DNA of 37,765 nucleotides from Klebsiella pneumoniae (GTDB lineage Bacteria > Myxococcota_A > UBA796 > GCA-2862545). The position numbers were made by a program, and so were the translations under genes. Of this stretch, positions 15,354 to 23,220 are shown one piece after another. Under the pieces are notes generated by a model. It had not been told where the DNA came from and did not search any database. It saw only the letters and a program-made list of their open reading frames with translations. The stretch lies in the NCBI GenBank assembly GCA_945861065.1, contig CAMASI010000041.1:1-37765 (forward strand), given 5' to 3'. Each line of letters begins with the position of its first letter. Position 1 is the first letter of the stretch.

Positions 15354-15803
15354 GTGGCGGTGGGTCTGGTCCTTCTGTGGTGTTGCGGTTCAGCGTTCGC
15401 TGCTTGGCCTTTTGGCGGCGCGATCACCCGGATTCCCGTTCCTGCGCGAGACTTCACCGTAGAGGTCGAGGACGTGGGCGGTACGCGCGTTTCCCTGACG
15501 CGAGCGTCGATGGCAGGCGAGGTTTTTGTGTGGGGTGACCTCGGTGCTGGGCAGGTGTCCATCCCGTTCGAGGACGTCGAGCAGTTCTCGGTGATTGCGG
15601 CGTCGGACCCGGAGCATCGGATTCTCGAGGTGACGGTTCGCGGCATCGAGCCTGTTCGTGTCGAGGTCGAAGACGATGTGGCGTGGTTCGGAAGAGCGGC
15701 GTGGGGCTTGTACCGCGTGGAAATGGCGGACGTTCGAGTCGTGCGGTTTTCGGGGCTGACCGAAACGGCTCAGCCCAAAGGTGCCGGATCAATCGTGCGT
15801 TGA
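15354..15803 (+). CDS. Small exported protein of unknown function
   Basis: The 149-residue product starts with a clear signal peptide (VAVGLVLLWCCGSAFA, cleavage likely before AWPFGG). The mature part is predicted beta-rich, with alternating hydrophobic and acidic residues (FTVEVEDVGGTRVSLT, RILEVTVRGIEPVRVEVEDD). I do not recognise the family. GTG 15354 or GTG 15360 could be the start; the ribosome-binding site is weak. It lies 69 bases upstream of the sigma-factor gene on the same strand and could be co-transcribed, although the 69-base gap could equally hold the sigma-factor promoter. Confidence 0.65.
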   Translation: MAVGLVLLWCCGSAFAAWPFGGAITRIPVPARDFTVEVEDVGGTRVSLTRASMAGEVFVWGDLGAGQVSIPFEDVEQFSVIAASDPEHRILEVTVRGIEPVRVEVEDDVAWFGRAAWGLYRVEMADVRVVRFSGLTETAQPKGAGSIVR

Positions 15804-15872
15804 GAGGACAGAACGTTTTGGGATAAGAAACGGGTCGGCCCCTGTCTGGTAGACGTAGATACGGACGGTGCA

Positions 15873-16400
15873 ATGGGGAACCGAGAACGGTTCGAACGGT
15901 TGGTGACCCCGGTGATCGACCAATTGTACCGCTTTGCGGTGCGGTTGACGGGCGACCCGGTCACGGCAGAAGACCTGCTGCAGGTCGCGTTGGTGCGAGG
16001 CCTCGACCGGGTAGGTCAGCTCCATGCCGACAGCGCCTTTGGCGCTTGGCAGAGTCGGGTCCTGTACACGACATTCGTGAACGAGCGGTCTAGGGTTCAG
16101 CGCAATGCCGTAGACGTAGGGCTCGCCGACAGCAACGTCTTGCCCTTCGAGCGCGCGAACGTTGAGCGGGAGGTGTCGCGACGAGAGGTCGGTCGTTTTA
16201 TCGGCGACGCACTCGACGGCCTGCCACCCGACCAGCGGGAAGCCGTGTGGTTGGTGGATGGCCAGGGGCTGAAATTCGGTGAGGCCGCGGGTGTTCTGGG
16301 CATTGCGCCTGGAACGGTGGCCAGTCGGGTGGCGCGCGGTCGCCTGACGTTGCGAGGTGTTTTGACGGAACTTGCGGTGGCTGAGGGGGTGATCCGGTGA
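15873..16400 (+). CDS. ECF-like RNA polymerase sigma factor
   Basis: The 175-residue protein has the two-domain layout of extracytoplasmic-function sigma factors. Region 2 (about 8-75) includes LYRFAVRLTGDPVTAEDLLQ, where AEDLLQ matches the conserved AEDLxQ of region 2.2. Region 4 (about 110-165) includes LDGLPPDQREAVWLVDGQGL and the helix-turn-helix KFGEAAGVLGIAPGTVASRV with a following R-rich helix. No region 3 is present. It would direct RNA polymerase to a dedicated promoter set, probably for envelope functions. Its stop overlaps the start of the next gene (GTGA). That gene encodes a transmembrane VWA protein whose N-terminal cytoplasmic segment is the natural candidate for an anti-sigma function. 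Confidence 0.9.
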   Translation: MGNRERFERLVTPVIDQLYRFAVRLTGDPVTAEDLLQVALVRGLDRVGQLHADSAFGAWQSRVLYTTFVNERSRVQRNAVDVGLADSNVLPFERANVEREVSRREVGRFIGDALDGLPPDQREAVWLVDGQGLKFGEAAGVLGIAPGTVASRVARGRLTLRGVLTELAVAEGVIR

Positions 16401-18256
16401 GCATCAAGAACCTGGCTGAGTACATCGAATCTTGGGATCCCGAGACGGGCGACCTGCCCGACGACGTCGCGCTGGCGATGGATGCGGATCCTGCCCTGCG
16501 GGCGCTGTTTGATGCGCGGTTTGGGCCTCATGCTGTGGAGGCGATTGCCGTCCCGGGCGAACTCGCGGGCAGAGTCCTGCCAAAAGCGAATCCGTGGCGT
16601 TGGTGGGTTGCGTCGGGCGCGCTCGCCGCGGCGGTTCTGCTGGTGGCGGCGACGGCGACGACGCTGACAAACGGCTACCAAAATGAACTCGTTTCGGTGG
16701 ACGGCAGGTTGGCCCCCGCGGACGTTGATGGGGAGGTTGTGGACGTGCCGGCGATGGACCCTCCGGCGAAGCGTGCCCAGGTGGGACACAAACCCAAGGT
16801 CGGGCGGAACGCCATTGATTCACTGTCCAGCCTCGGGTACCTCAGCGGAGAAGACGACCAATTGGTCCTCTTGGGGTACGGGGAAGAATCCCACGCCGAG
16901 CTGCGAGGGAACACGGGCGACGGGTTCATCGACCACGGCGTCAACGGCTTCGTCGACGCAGTCCGCGACCCACGCTCGACCTTCTCCATTGACGTAGATC
17001 GGGGCTCCTACACCTGGGCCCGACGCAGCCTCGGCGAAGGCCGCATGCCGGACCCCGCCAGCGTTCGTGTCGAGGAGTTCGTCAACGCCCTGCACTACAG
17101 CTACCCGGCGCCTTACAGGGCCCCGCTCTCCGTATCGTTCGAAGCCAGTCCGGGACCCTTCCACGGCGACCACCTGCTGGTCCGAGTGGGTTTGCAAGCC
17201 CGACAGGTCGAGGTTCGTCGACCCGTTCACCTCACCTTTCTGGTGGACACCAGCGGTTCGATGCAAGGCGACGACCGGTTGACGCTGGTCAAAACCGCGC
17301 TGGGCATGGCGGTGGGGTCGCTATCACCAGACGACACCGTGGCCATCGTCGCCTATGCGGGCTCGGCCGGGCTCGTGCTTCCACCCACGTCGGCCCGGAA
17401 CTCCCGTCAGATTCTCGACGCACTTCGGGGACTCGACGCGGGGGGTTCTACCGCGATGGGTGCGGGAATCGAGCTGGCGTACCGGTTGGCGCACCAGACC
17501 CATCGGGAAGGCGAAACCAGCCGCGTGATTATTGCCTCGGATGGCGACGCCAACATCGGTTCTATCGGCGTGGACGCGCTTTCGGAGCTGATTCGTGGCC
17601 ATGCCTTGGATGGAATCACGCTGACGACGCTGGGGTTTGGCACGGGAAACTACAAGGACTTTCGAATGGAGCAGCTCGCTGACCAAGGGGACGGCAACTA
17701 CTTCTACGTGGACGGTCGCGATGAAGCCCGCCGCATCTTCGTGGACGAGCTGGCGAGCACGCTCGAAGTGGTGGCACGCGACGTCAAGGTGCAGGTGGTT
17801 TTTGACCCAACCACGGTCGAGAGGTACCGGTTGATTGGCTACGAGAATCGGGACATGGCGGACCGCGATTTCCGCAACGACGAACGCGACGCCGGCGAAA
17901 TGGGCGCGGGGCACGCCGTCACGGCTTTGTACGACGTGGTCGTGCGGGAGGGGGCGCAGGGGCCGTTGCTATCGGTATCTGTACGGGCGAAACCCCCCGG
18001 TGAAGATCGGCCGGCCGTCGAGCGAAAGTGGGTGATGGACCGGTCGGAGGTGGTGCCGTCGTTCAAAGCCGGGAGTCAGGACCATCGGATGGCGATTGTG
18101 GCCGCAGCGTTCGCCGAGCGGTTGCGGGGCAGCGGGTGGGCGAACGACCTGTCCTACGAACGGCTTGTCGCGGTAGCGACCGAAGCGGCCCGACCGGGAG
18201 AAACAACGGACGCGGAGCTGGTGGGGCTGATCCGACGCGCAGCCGCGCTGGATTGA
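16397..18256 (+). CDS. Transmembrane VWA protein (YfbK-like), putative sigma regulator
   Basis: The 619-residue protein has three parts. An acidic cytoplasmic N-terminus (about 1-65) ends before one transmembrane helix (about 68-90). A linker follows, with a YfbK/VWA N-terminal region around STFSIDVDRGSYTWARR (194-210) and VRVEEFVNALHYSYP. The VWA domain starts at FLVDTSGSM (281-289), where DTSGSM is a complete MIDAS metal site, and the C-terminal part resembles the DUF3520 region of YfbK-type proteins. VWA domains bind protein ligands through the metal. The GTG start overlaps the sigma-factor stop, so equal, coupled synthesis is likely. An anti-sigma role for the cytoplasmic part is my inference; no zinc-finger HxxxCxxC is present. 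Confidence 0.85.
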   Translation: MSIKNLAEYIESWDPETGDLPDDVALAMDADPALRALFDARFGPHAVEAIAVPGELAGRVLPKANPWRWWVASGALAAAVLLVAATATTLTNGYQNELVSVDGRLAPADVDGEVVDVPAMDPPAKRAQVGHKPKVGRNAIDSLSSLGYLSGEDDQLVLLGYGEESHAELRGNTGDGFIDHGVNGFVDAVRDPRSTFSIDVDRGSYTWARRSLGEGRMPDPASVRVEEFVNALHYSYPAPYRAPLSVSFEASPGPFHGDHLLVRVGLQARQVEVRRPVHLTFLVDTSGSMQGDDRLTLVKTALGMAVGSLSPDDTVAIVAYAGSAGLVLPPTSARNSRQILDALRGLDAGGSTAMGAGIELAYRLAHQTHREGETSRVIIASDGDANIGSIGVDALSELIRGHALDGITLTTLGFGTGNYKDFRMEQLADQGDGNYFYVDGRDEARRIFVDELASTLEVVARDVKVQVVFDPTTVERYRLIGYENRDMADRDFRNDERDAGEMGAGHAVTALYDVVVREGAQGPLLSVSVRAKPPGEDRPAVERKWVMDRSEVVPSFKAGSQDHRMAIVAAAFAERLRGSGWANDLSYERLVAVATEAARPGETTDAELVGLIRRAAALD

Positions 18257-18327
18257 GGCTCGCCCCAAACAGACCTGATTCGCGGGTCACAGTCCGCCCC
18301 CGCGATAGTAGGGAGGCGGGAGGCTCA

Positions 18328-19752
18328 ATGCGCCTTGGTCTGTTCGGAATTGGGGTGTGGGCCATCGCGAGCGGTTGCGGCCCGGACAAAGCAGGGACGG
18401 ACTCCGGCGACGGAACGGTCGCCACCGGCAATTGCATCACGGTGGCGGAGACGCAGGAAGCCGCCCTCACCGAGGTTGGCATGGTGCTTCAGGTGACCTT
18501 TGACACCGACGCTTCCGTGGACGCGACCGTCGTGTTCGCGGCGGAAGATGGGGTCGAATTCCGAACGCCGGTGAGCACGTCCACAAGCCATAGCCACACG
18601 CTGCGCGGCGTTCCGCCCATCCAGGAAATCTCCTGGCATGTGGAAATCGGGACGGAGAGCTGCCCGGTCGTCGTGACGAACACAGGCCCCCCCACGGCGG
18701 AGACACCGAAGCTTGTTCTTTCGGTCAATGAACCGACGCTTCACGACGGCGGCTACATCATGGGTGCCAACGTGGCCTCTGTGGCCGTGACCTGGATGGT
18801 CAACCGCGAGGGTTTGATGGTGTGGGACTACCAACACGACGCCGACCACCAGGGCACGGATGCCAAGCCCGCCGTGGGCATCGACGGGGTCAGCATGAAC
18901 CTGTTTAATGTCGACCGTTCCATCGACGACAGCAAGGTGCTCACCGTAGCTTGGGATGGCAGCTTGTTGGACGACCGAGAGACCGTGCTTGGCCACCATG
19001 CGTTTGTGGAACAAGACGATGGCGACCTGGCGTACGTGGCGATCGACGTTCGCAATGCCCTTGTAGACGGTGTGGCGCGCGACGTAGTCGGCGATGCATT
19101 GCACATTCGAGCCCCCGATGGAACTGTCACCGAAGTGTGGAACGTGTGGGACCACCCGGAGCAGATTCCGCTCGAAGACCATGAGGAGGACAACTTCTCC
19201 TTTTATCCTCAGGGTTGGGATTGGATTCACATCAACGGATTTGATCACGACGTGGCGCAGGACCGGTGGTTGCTCAGCATGCGCAACGTGAACACCGTGG
19301 TAGAGGTGGACGCCTCCGGCGCCGAGACGCTTTCTTTCGGACTGCATGGCAAGTGGACCCTGGTCGGCATCGACGCAGCCGACATCAAATGGCCGCACAA
19401 CTCGAACTACACGTCCTCCGGATCCATCGTGACGTTTGTCAGCCCCGGTGGTGACCTCGGACACAGCAAGGTGGTGGAGCTGGCGCGAGACGACGCGACC
19501 GAGACCCTGACTGTGGTGTGGGAACACGACTGCCTGGTCGTGGGCAAGGTGGACTTTTGTTTGTCCAAGGTGGAGGGCGCGGCCCATCGGCTCGCGAACG
19601 GCAACATGTTGGTGAGTTGGGGCGCCGTAGGCGTGCTCCAGGAAATCACGGCCGACCACCAGATCGCCTGGGAGGGCAAATGGCCCCTAGGGCACGTGAG
19701 CGGTCACATCCACCATGTGGCGGACCCGTACGAGATCGCCCACGAGGAATAG
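18328..19752 (+). CDS. Arylsulfotransferase-like lipoprotein
   Basis: The 474-residue product begins with a lipoprotein signal peptide (MRLGLFGIGVWAIASGC, Cys 17). A short Thr/Gly/Asp linker (GPDKAGTDSGDGT) follows, then a long beta-rich domain with the look of the arylsulfotransferase/six-bladed propeller family: WDWIHINGFDHD, DRWLLSMRNVNTVVEVD, WPHNSNYTSSGSIVTF, EGAAHRLANGNMLVSW and GVLQEITADHQIAWE. Family members transfer sulfate between phenolic compounds, but many distant ones are only propeller-fold proteins. I cannot verify the catalytic His by alignment, so activity is uncertain. The ATG at 18328 has GGGAGG close upstream; the longer open frame before it overlaps the VWA gene and is not protein-like. 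It is followed by a perfect hairpin at 19756-19774. Confidence 0.8.
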   Translation: MRLGLFGIGVWAIASGCGPDKAGTDSGDGTVATGNCITVAETQEAALTEVGMVLQVTFDTDASVDATVVFAAEDGVEFRTPVSTSTSHSHTLRGVPPIQEISWHVEIGTESCPVVVTNTGPPTAETPKLVLSVNEPTLHDGGYIMGANVASVAVTWMVNREGLMVWDYQHDADHQGTDAKPAVGIDGVSMNLFNVDRSIDDSKVLTVAWDGSLLDDRETVLGHHAFVEQDDGDLAYVAIDVRNALVDGVARDVVGDALHIRAPDGTVTEVWNVWDHPEQIPLEDHEEDNFSFYPQGWDWIHINGFDHDVAQDRWLLSMRNVNTVVEVDASGAETLSFGLHGKWTLVGIDAADIKWPHNSNYTSSGSIVTFVSPGGDLGHSKVVELARDDATETLTVVWEHDCLVVGKVDFCLSKVEGAAHRLANGNMLVSWGAVGVLQEITADHQIAWEGKWPLGHVSGHIHHVADPYEIAHEE

Positions 19753-19755
19753 CGC

Positions 19756-19774
19756 TCGAGCGGGCGCCGCTCGA
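19756..19774. terminator. Hairpin terminator between convergent genes
   Basis: TCGAGCGG-GCG-CCGCTCGA forms a perfect 8-base stem with a 3-base loop in the 29-base gap between two convergent genes. There is no T-run, so it is a candidate bidirectional or factor-assisted terminator rather than a classical intrinsic one. Confidence 0.6.
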
Positions 19775-19781
19775 ACAAACC

Positions 19782-21401
19782 CTACAACATACGCCGGCGC
19801 AGCAGCGTGGCGATTGCGCCCAGCGTGAGTAGGCCGGGCACGCCCAGCAACAGAATGAGGGCGACGACGATGCCCGACAGCGTGTCGACTTCCAAGCGGT
19901 CGCCTTCTGGCGGCCGTTCCCCGATTTGTTCGGGTTCGTCCACCAGCCAGGCGAGCGTGTTGAGGAACAGGTCGCGGTTGTTCCCCAAAGCCATGAGCTG
20001 ATTGGAGGCGAAGTCGCTGTCTCCGATCACGGCCAAACGCCCGCCGGGTTTGGGTGTCCAGCCTTCCGGGACACCCCGCGCGGCCGGCGCAACAGGTCCT
20101 TCGGTCTCTGGGACTGGCCCAGCTGCGACCGCGAGCACCGCCGGGTCGGTGATTTCCACGACCGCCATGACGGGGATCTCGCCGATCTGATCGACGCCCT
20201 CGTCGGGTGTCGGCGGGTCGATGTCGGGCGTAGATTCGGCCCAGGCCTCGGCGCCTGTGCGAAGGAGCTCGATCCCCTTCAGGCCTTCCCGGGTTGGGTC
20301 GTAGGAGATGGAGCGAGCGATGCCGAGGACCAACGCGGCGCCGAGGTCCCGGGTGATGAGGTGGGGTGCGAGCCCATCGAACGACAACACCACCATCGAT
20401 GGGTCATTCACGCCGAGCAACAGGTTGCCCTGGTTGAAATCGAGCACGATGTCCATAGGTGCGGTGATTCCGTACCGGTCGAGGTCGGCGGACAGCTCCG
20501 GGGTGAGGCCCGCATCGAGCATCAACCAGGTACGTCCGCCAGCACCCAAGTACGCAGCCAAGGCTTCGCGTTCTGCGGGTTGCCAGTCGGTGCGGGGTCG
20601 GGCCACAATCAACGCCTCGCAATCTGAGGGAATGCCGGTGACGGGGATTTCGACTTTGCGCACAGAATAATTGAGGGCTTCCACGGCCAAGACGATGCTG
20701 CCAAGGCCCTCGGCGCTCATCTCGTCGTCGGGATCGGGTTCCCCGTGGCCCAGCGACCAGCACAAACTGTGGTCCTTGCCAGAGACGAGCAACAAAAGCG
20801 CGCGGGTGAAATGCTCTTCGTCAATCTTTCCTTCGATGCGCTGCAAACGACCGTCAGCGCGCTCGAGAATCGCCGTGCCTTGTTCGCCGGTGACCGTGTC
20901 TTGTTCCGCTTTCCGCACGTCCTTGAGGGGGTCGAGCCACAACACGTCGAGCTGCTGGGTGTGCTCTCGGTACAGGCCGATCAGGTGCTGGAACTCTCGG
21001 TACTCGGGCGTGCCTGGACGGAAATAAGTGCGGACCTCGATTCGTTCTTTCAGCGAAGCCGCGACGCCGAGCGATTGGTCGGACAGCGTCCACACGCGGT
21101 CATTGGTCATGTCCCAGGTGTGGTCGTTGCGCCGGGCCAGCACGTAGCCGAGCACGTCGATGGCGCCGACAAGTGCGACGAGCAGCAACGCGCCGCCGCC
21201 AAACCGCGTGGAAGGTCTTGCCAGGGCGCTTCGGATGCGGGCGAAATCCGCGGCGACCCAAACGAGCAGGAAGGCAACAGACGTCGCTGCCATCCGGATC
21301 GTCCATACGTGTTCGATCCCGAGGACCAGGTCGAAGACGCCCGCAGCGACGCCTGCGAGCAGACTCGTCCACAACAGAAGCCAAGTCCAGCGACGATTCA
21401 T
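19782..21401 (-). CDS. GldG-like ABC transporter auxiliary protein
   Basis: The 539-residue membrane protein has two or three N-terminal transmembrane segments, including the first (WLLLWTSLLAGVAAG) and one ending ALVGAIDVLGYVLARRND. A large extracytoplasmic domain of the GldG/ABC-2 accessory type follows (VWTLSDQSLGVAASLKERIE and VRTYFRP; LGHGEPDPDDEMS; PSDCEALIVARPR; RLAVIGDSDFASNQ). It closes with one C-terminal transmembrane helix (GIVVALILLLGVPGLLTL). In Bacteroidota GldG works with GldA and GldF in gliding motility; in other phyla the same trio is a general ABC-2 exporter of unknown substrate. The start at ATG 21401 overlaps the permease stop (ATGA). It is the last gene of an ATPase-permease-GldG unit. 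Confidence 0.85.
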   Translation of the reverse strand: MNRRWTWLLLWTSLLAGVAAGVFDLVLGIEHVWTIRMAATSVAFLLVWVAADFARIRSALARPSTRFGGGALLLVALVGAIDVLGYVLARRNDHTWDMTNDRVWTLSDQSLGVAASLKERIEVRTYFRPGTPEYREFQHLIGLYREHTQQLDVLWLDPLKDVRKAEQDTVTGEQGTAILERADGRLQRIEGKIDEEHFTRALLLLVSGKDHSLCWSLGHGEPDPDDEMSAEGLGSIVLAVEALNYSVRKVEIPVTGIPSDCEALIVARPRTDWQPAEREALAAYLGAGGRTWLMLDAGLTPELSADLDRYGITAPMDIVLDFNQGNLLLGVNDPSMVVLSFDGLAPHLITRDLGAALVLGIARSISYDPTREGLKGIELLRTGAEAWAESTPDIDPPTPDEGVDQIGEIPVMAVVEITDPAVLAVAAGPVPETEGPVAPAARGVPEGWTPKPGGRLAVIGDSDFASNQLMALGNNRDLFLNTLAWLVDEPEQIGERPPEGDRLEVDTLSGIVVALILLLGVPGLLTLGAIATLLRRRML

Positions 21402-22153
21402 CGCCACCGCCAGCTCTCGACCCGTTGCCAGGTAGCAAATACGAAGAATGTGATGAATGCCGCGAAATACACGAGGTCAGACACCTTGATCGCGCCGGTG
21501 AACAGGCCGTCGAGGTGGCCCGTGAATGCGAGTTGGGCGAGCACGCCGTCGGGGTTGTCCAGATCGAACATTCCTAGAATGAACAAGGCGAGTCCACCTG
21601 TGACGCTGAGAACCACCGCCACCATCTGATTTTCGGTCAGCGACGAGAAGAACATGCCAAGGGACAGGTTCGCCGCGGCAAGCAGAAACAAACCCAACAT
21701 TCCCGAAGCGACGACGCTGTTGTCAGGCTCGCCGAACCACGCAAGGCTCAACGGTCCCACCAAAGCCGTACCTAGAAGAACGGCCGTGAATCCCAGCACG
21801 CCGAGGTACTTTCCGAGCACGATTTGGAAGGTCGACACGGGACTGGTCAGCAACAACTCGATGGATTTGAGTTTGACTTCTTCTGAGAAGGTCCGCATCG
21901 AAAGCGCGGGGCACACCATCACGACCACAATGGCCAGGTCGCCAAACCAAGGTGCGAGCAGGTGGTCGCCGATGTCGAGCTGAGCGCTCGCGTACGGGTC
22001 GAAGACGAGGTCGGTGCTTGCCGAAACGAAATTCGAGAACACCCAGATCCAAAAGTAGCCGGCGAGAAAGGAAAACCCGAGCAGGACGAGCCAAGCGGTC
22101 GCGGTGGCGAACAAGGAACGAAGTTCGCGCCAAGCGATATGAAGGGCGCTCAT
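21398..22153 (-). CDS. ABC-2 type transporter permease (GldF-like)
   Basis: The 251-residue protein has six hydrophobic segments and the ABC-2 permease layout. The N-terminal MSALHIAWRELRSLFATATA leads into helix 1. The mid-protein signature LSMRTFSEEVKLKSIELLLT, SPVSTFQIVLGKYLG is typical of NosY/GldF-type permeases (MRxxxEExxxGTxExLLxxPVxxxxIvlGKyl). The ATG at 22153 overlaps the ATPase stop as ATGA. The upstream extension of the frame is Arg-rich and lies inside the ATPase gene, so I excluded it. It should form the membrane pore with the ATPase at 22150-23046; the exported substrate is unknown. Confidence 0.9.
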   Translation of the reverse strand: MSALHIAWRELRSLFATATAWLVLLGFSFLAGYFWIWVFSNFVSASTDLVFDPYASAQLDIGDHLLAPWFGDLAIVVVMVCPALSMRTFSEEVKLKSIELLLTSPVSTFQIVLGKYLGVLGFTAVLLGTALVGPLSLAWFGEPDNSVVASGMLGLFLLAAANLSLGMFFSSLTENQMVAVVLSVTGGLALFILGMFDLDNPDGVLAQLAFTGHLDGLFTGAIKVSDLVYFAAFITFFVFATWQRVESWRWR

Positions 22154-23046
22154 GCGGCGTGCTCGGCGGTGAGCCGCAAGAAGACGTCTTCGAGTTGCCC
22201 TTCGGATCCGAGTTGCAGGAGCCCGCACCGGACGGCCGTGTTCGCGACGAGTTCGCGCACGTCGGTGGACGAGCTCACCCGCCAGTCTTCGCCTTCGACG
22301 ACGACCTCGGTGACACCCGGCAGCGCGCGCAGGGTTGCCTGAAGGGAAGCGTCGGGCCTCGCCACACGGAAGCGTACCGCCGTGGACCGTGCCGTGAGGT
22401 TTTCCATGCGGTCCTGCGCGACGATTCGGCCTTTGTGGATGATGATCACGCGGTCACACAGGGCCTCGACTTCTGCGAGCACATGCGTGCTGAGTACAAC
22501 CGTGGTTTCGCCGCGTGAGAGTTCGCGAATCAACTCGCGGATTTCGACGCGTTGGGCCGGGTCCAGCCCAGACGTCGGTTCGTCGAGGATGAGCACGGGA
22601 GGCCGGTGAACGAGCGCGGCTGCGATGCCGACCCGCTGGCGAAAACCCTTCGATAGGTTGGCGATGAGCCGATGCGCGACGGAGCCGAGGCTGACCCTTC
22701 GAATCGCGTCTTCGACGTCGGCGATCGGGTCCTTCGCGAGTTTCACCCGTGCGCAGAACCGGAGAAAGCTCCGAACGGTCATTTCGGTGTACAGCGGCGG
22801 GACTTCGGGAAGGTAGCCGACCATCCGTTTGACGGCGATCGGATGGTCGAAGACGTCGATTCCACCGATTGTGGCGCGGCCGGACGTAGCGCCAAGCGAA
22901 CCCGCGAGAATGCGCATCGTCGTGGATTTGCCAGCGCCGTTGGGGCCTAAGAAACCGACGATGTCGCCGCGCCCGATCTCGAAGTCGAGACCGTCGATGG
23001 CGCGCGTCTCACCGTACGTACGAGTGAGCTGTTCAACGCGAATCAC
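22150..23046 (-). CDS. ABC transporter ATP-binding protein (GldA-like)
   Basis: The 298-residue ATPase carries all nucleotide-binding motifs: Walker A GPNGAGKST, a Q-loop region around YLPEVPPLY (the usual Gln is replaced by Pro-Glu as in many members of the CcmA/NodI-like group), the signature LSKGFRQRVGIAAAL, Walker B PVLILDEPTSGLDP, and the switch His in LSTHV. A C-terminal ~85-residue domain (FRVARPDASLQATLRALPGV and onward) is typical of GldA/NatA-type ATPases. The start is GTG 23046. Upstream, between this gene and the Ser/Thr kinase gene on the same strand, lies a 174-base spacer with the palindromic element at 23082-23198. Confidence 0.93.
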   Translation of the reverse strand: MIRVEQLTRTYGETRAIDGLDFEIGRGDIVGFLGPNGAGKSTTMRILAGSLGATSGRATIGGIDVFDHPIAVKRMVGYLPEVPPLYTEMTVRSFLRFCARVKLAKDPIADVEDAIRRVSLGSVAHRLIANLSKGFRQRVGIAAALVHRPPVLILDEPTSGLDPAQRVEIRELIRELSRGETTVVLSTHVLAEVEALCDRVIIIHKGRIVAQDRMENLTARSTAVRFRVARPDASLQATLRALPGVTEVVVEGEDWRVSSSTDVRELVANTAVRCGLLQLGSEGQLEDVFLRLTAEHAA

Positions 23047-23081
23047 GTGGGGCTAGGCCTTACGAAGAGCGCTTCGGTACA

Positions 23082-23198
23082 GCGGTGACCAAGCATGTTG
23101 AGGCGAGGAGCGCCAGCGAGTACCGAAGGGAACAGGCTGCATCGCCTGTGACCGAGGAACGGAGCCAGCGACAACGCATCAACGTGCTTGGCCGCCGC
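23082..23198. repeat. Long imperfect palindromic intergenic element
   Basis: The outer arms CCAAGCATGTTGAGGCG (23089-23105) and CGCATCAACGTGCTTGG (23175-23191) are inverted repeats with 15 of 17 positions complementary, extended outward by GCGGTG against GCCGCC. In the middle ACAGGC-TGCATC-GCCTGT forms a second stem. Between the stems a partly repeated motif (GGAGCGCCAGCGA / GGAGCCAGCGA) occurs in direct orientation. No open frame explains it. It could be a REP-like mobile palindrome, a structured leader of the ABC operon, or a processing/termination site downstream of the kinase gene. Confidence 0.6.
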
Positions 23199-23220
23199 TG
23201 TAAGCAGAAACCCGAGCGGG

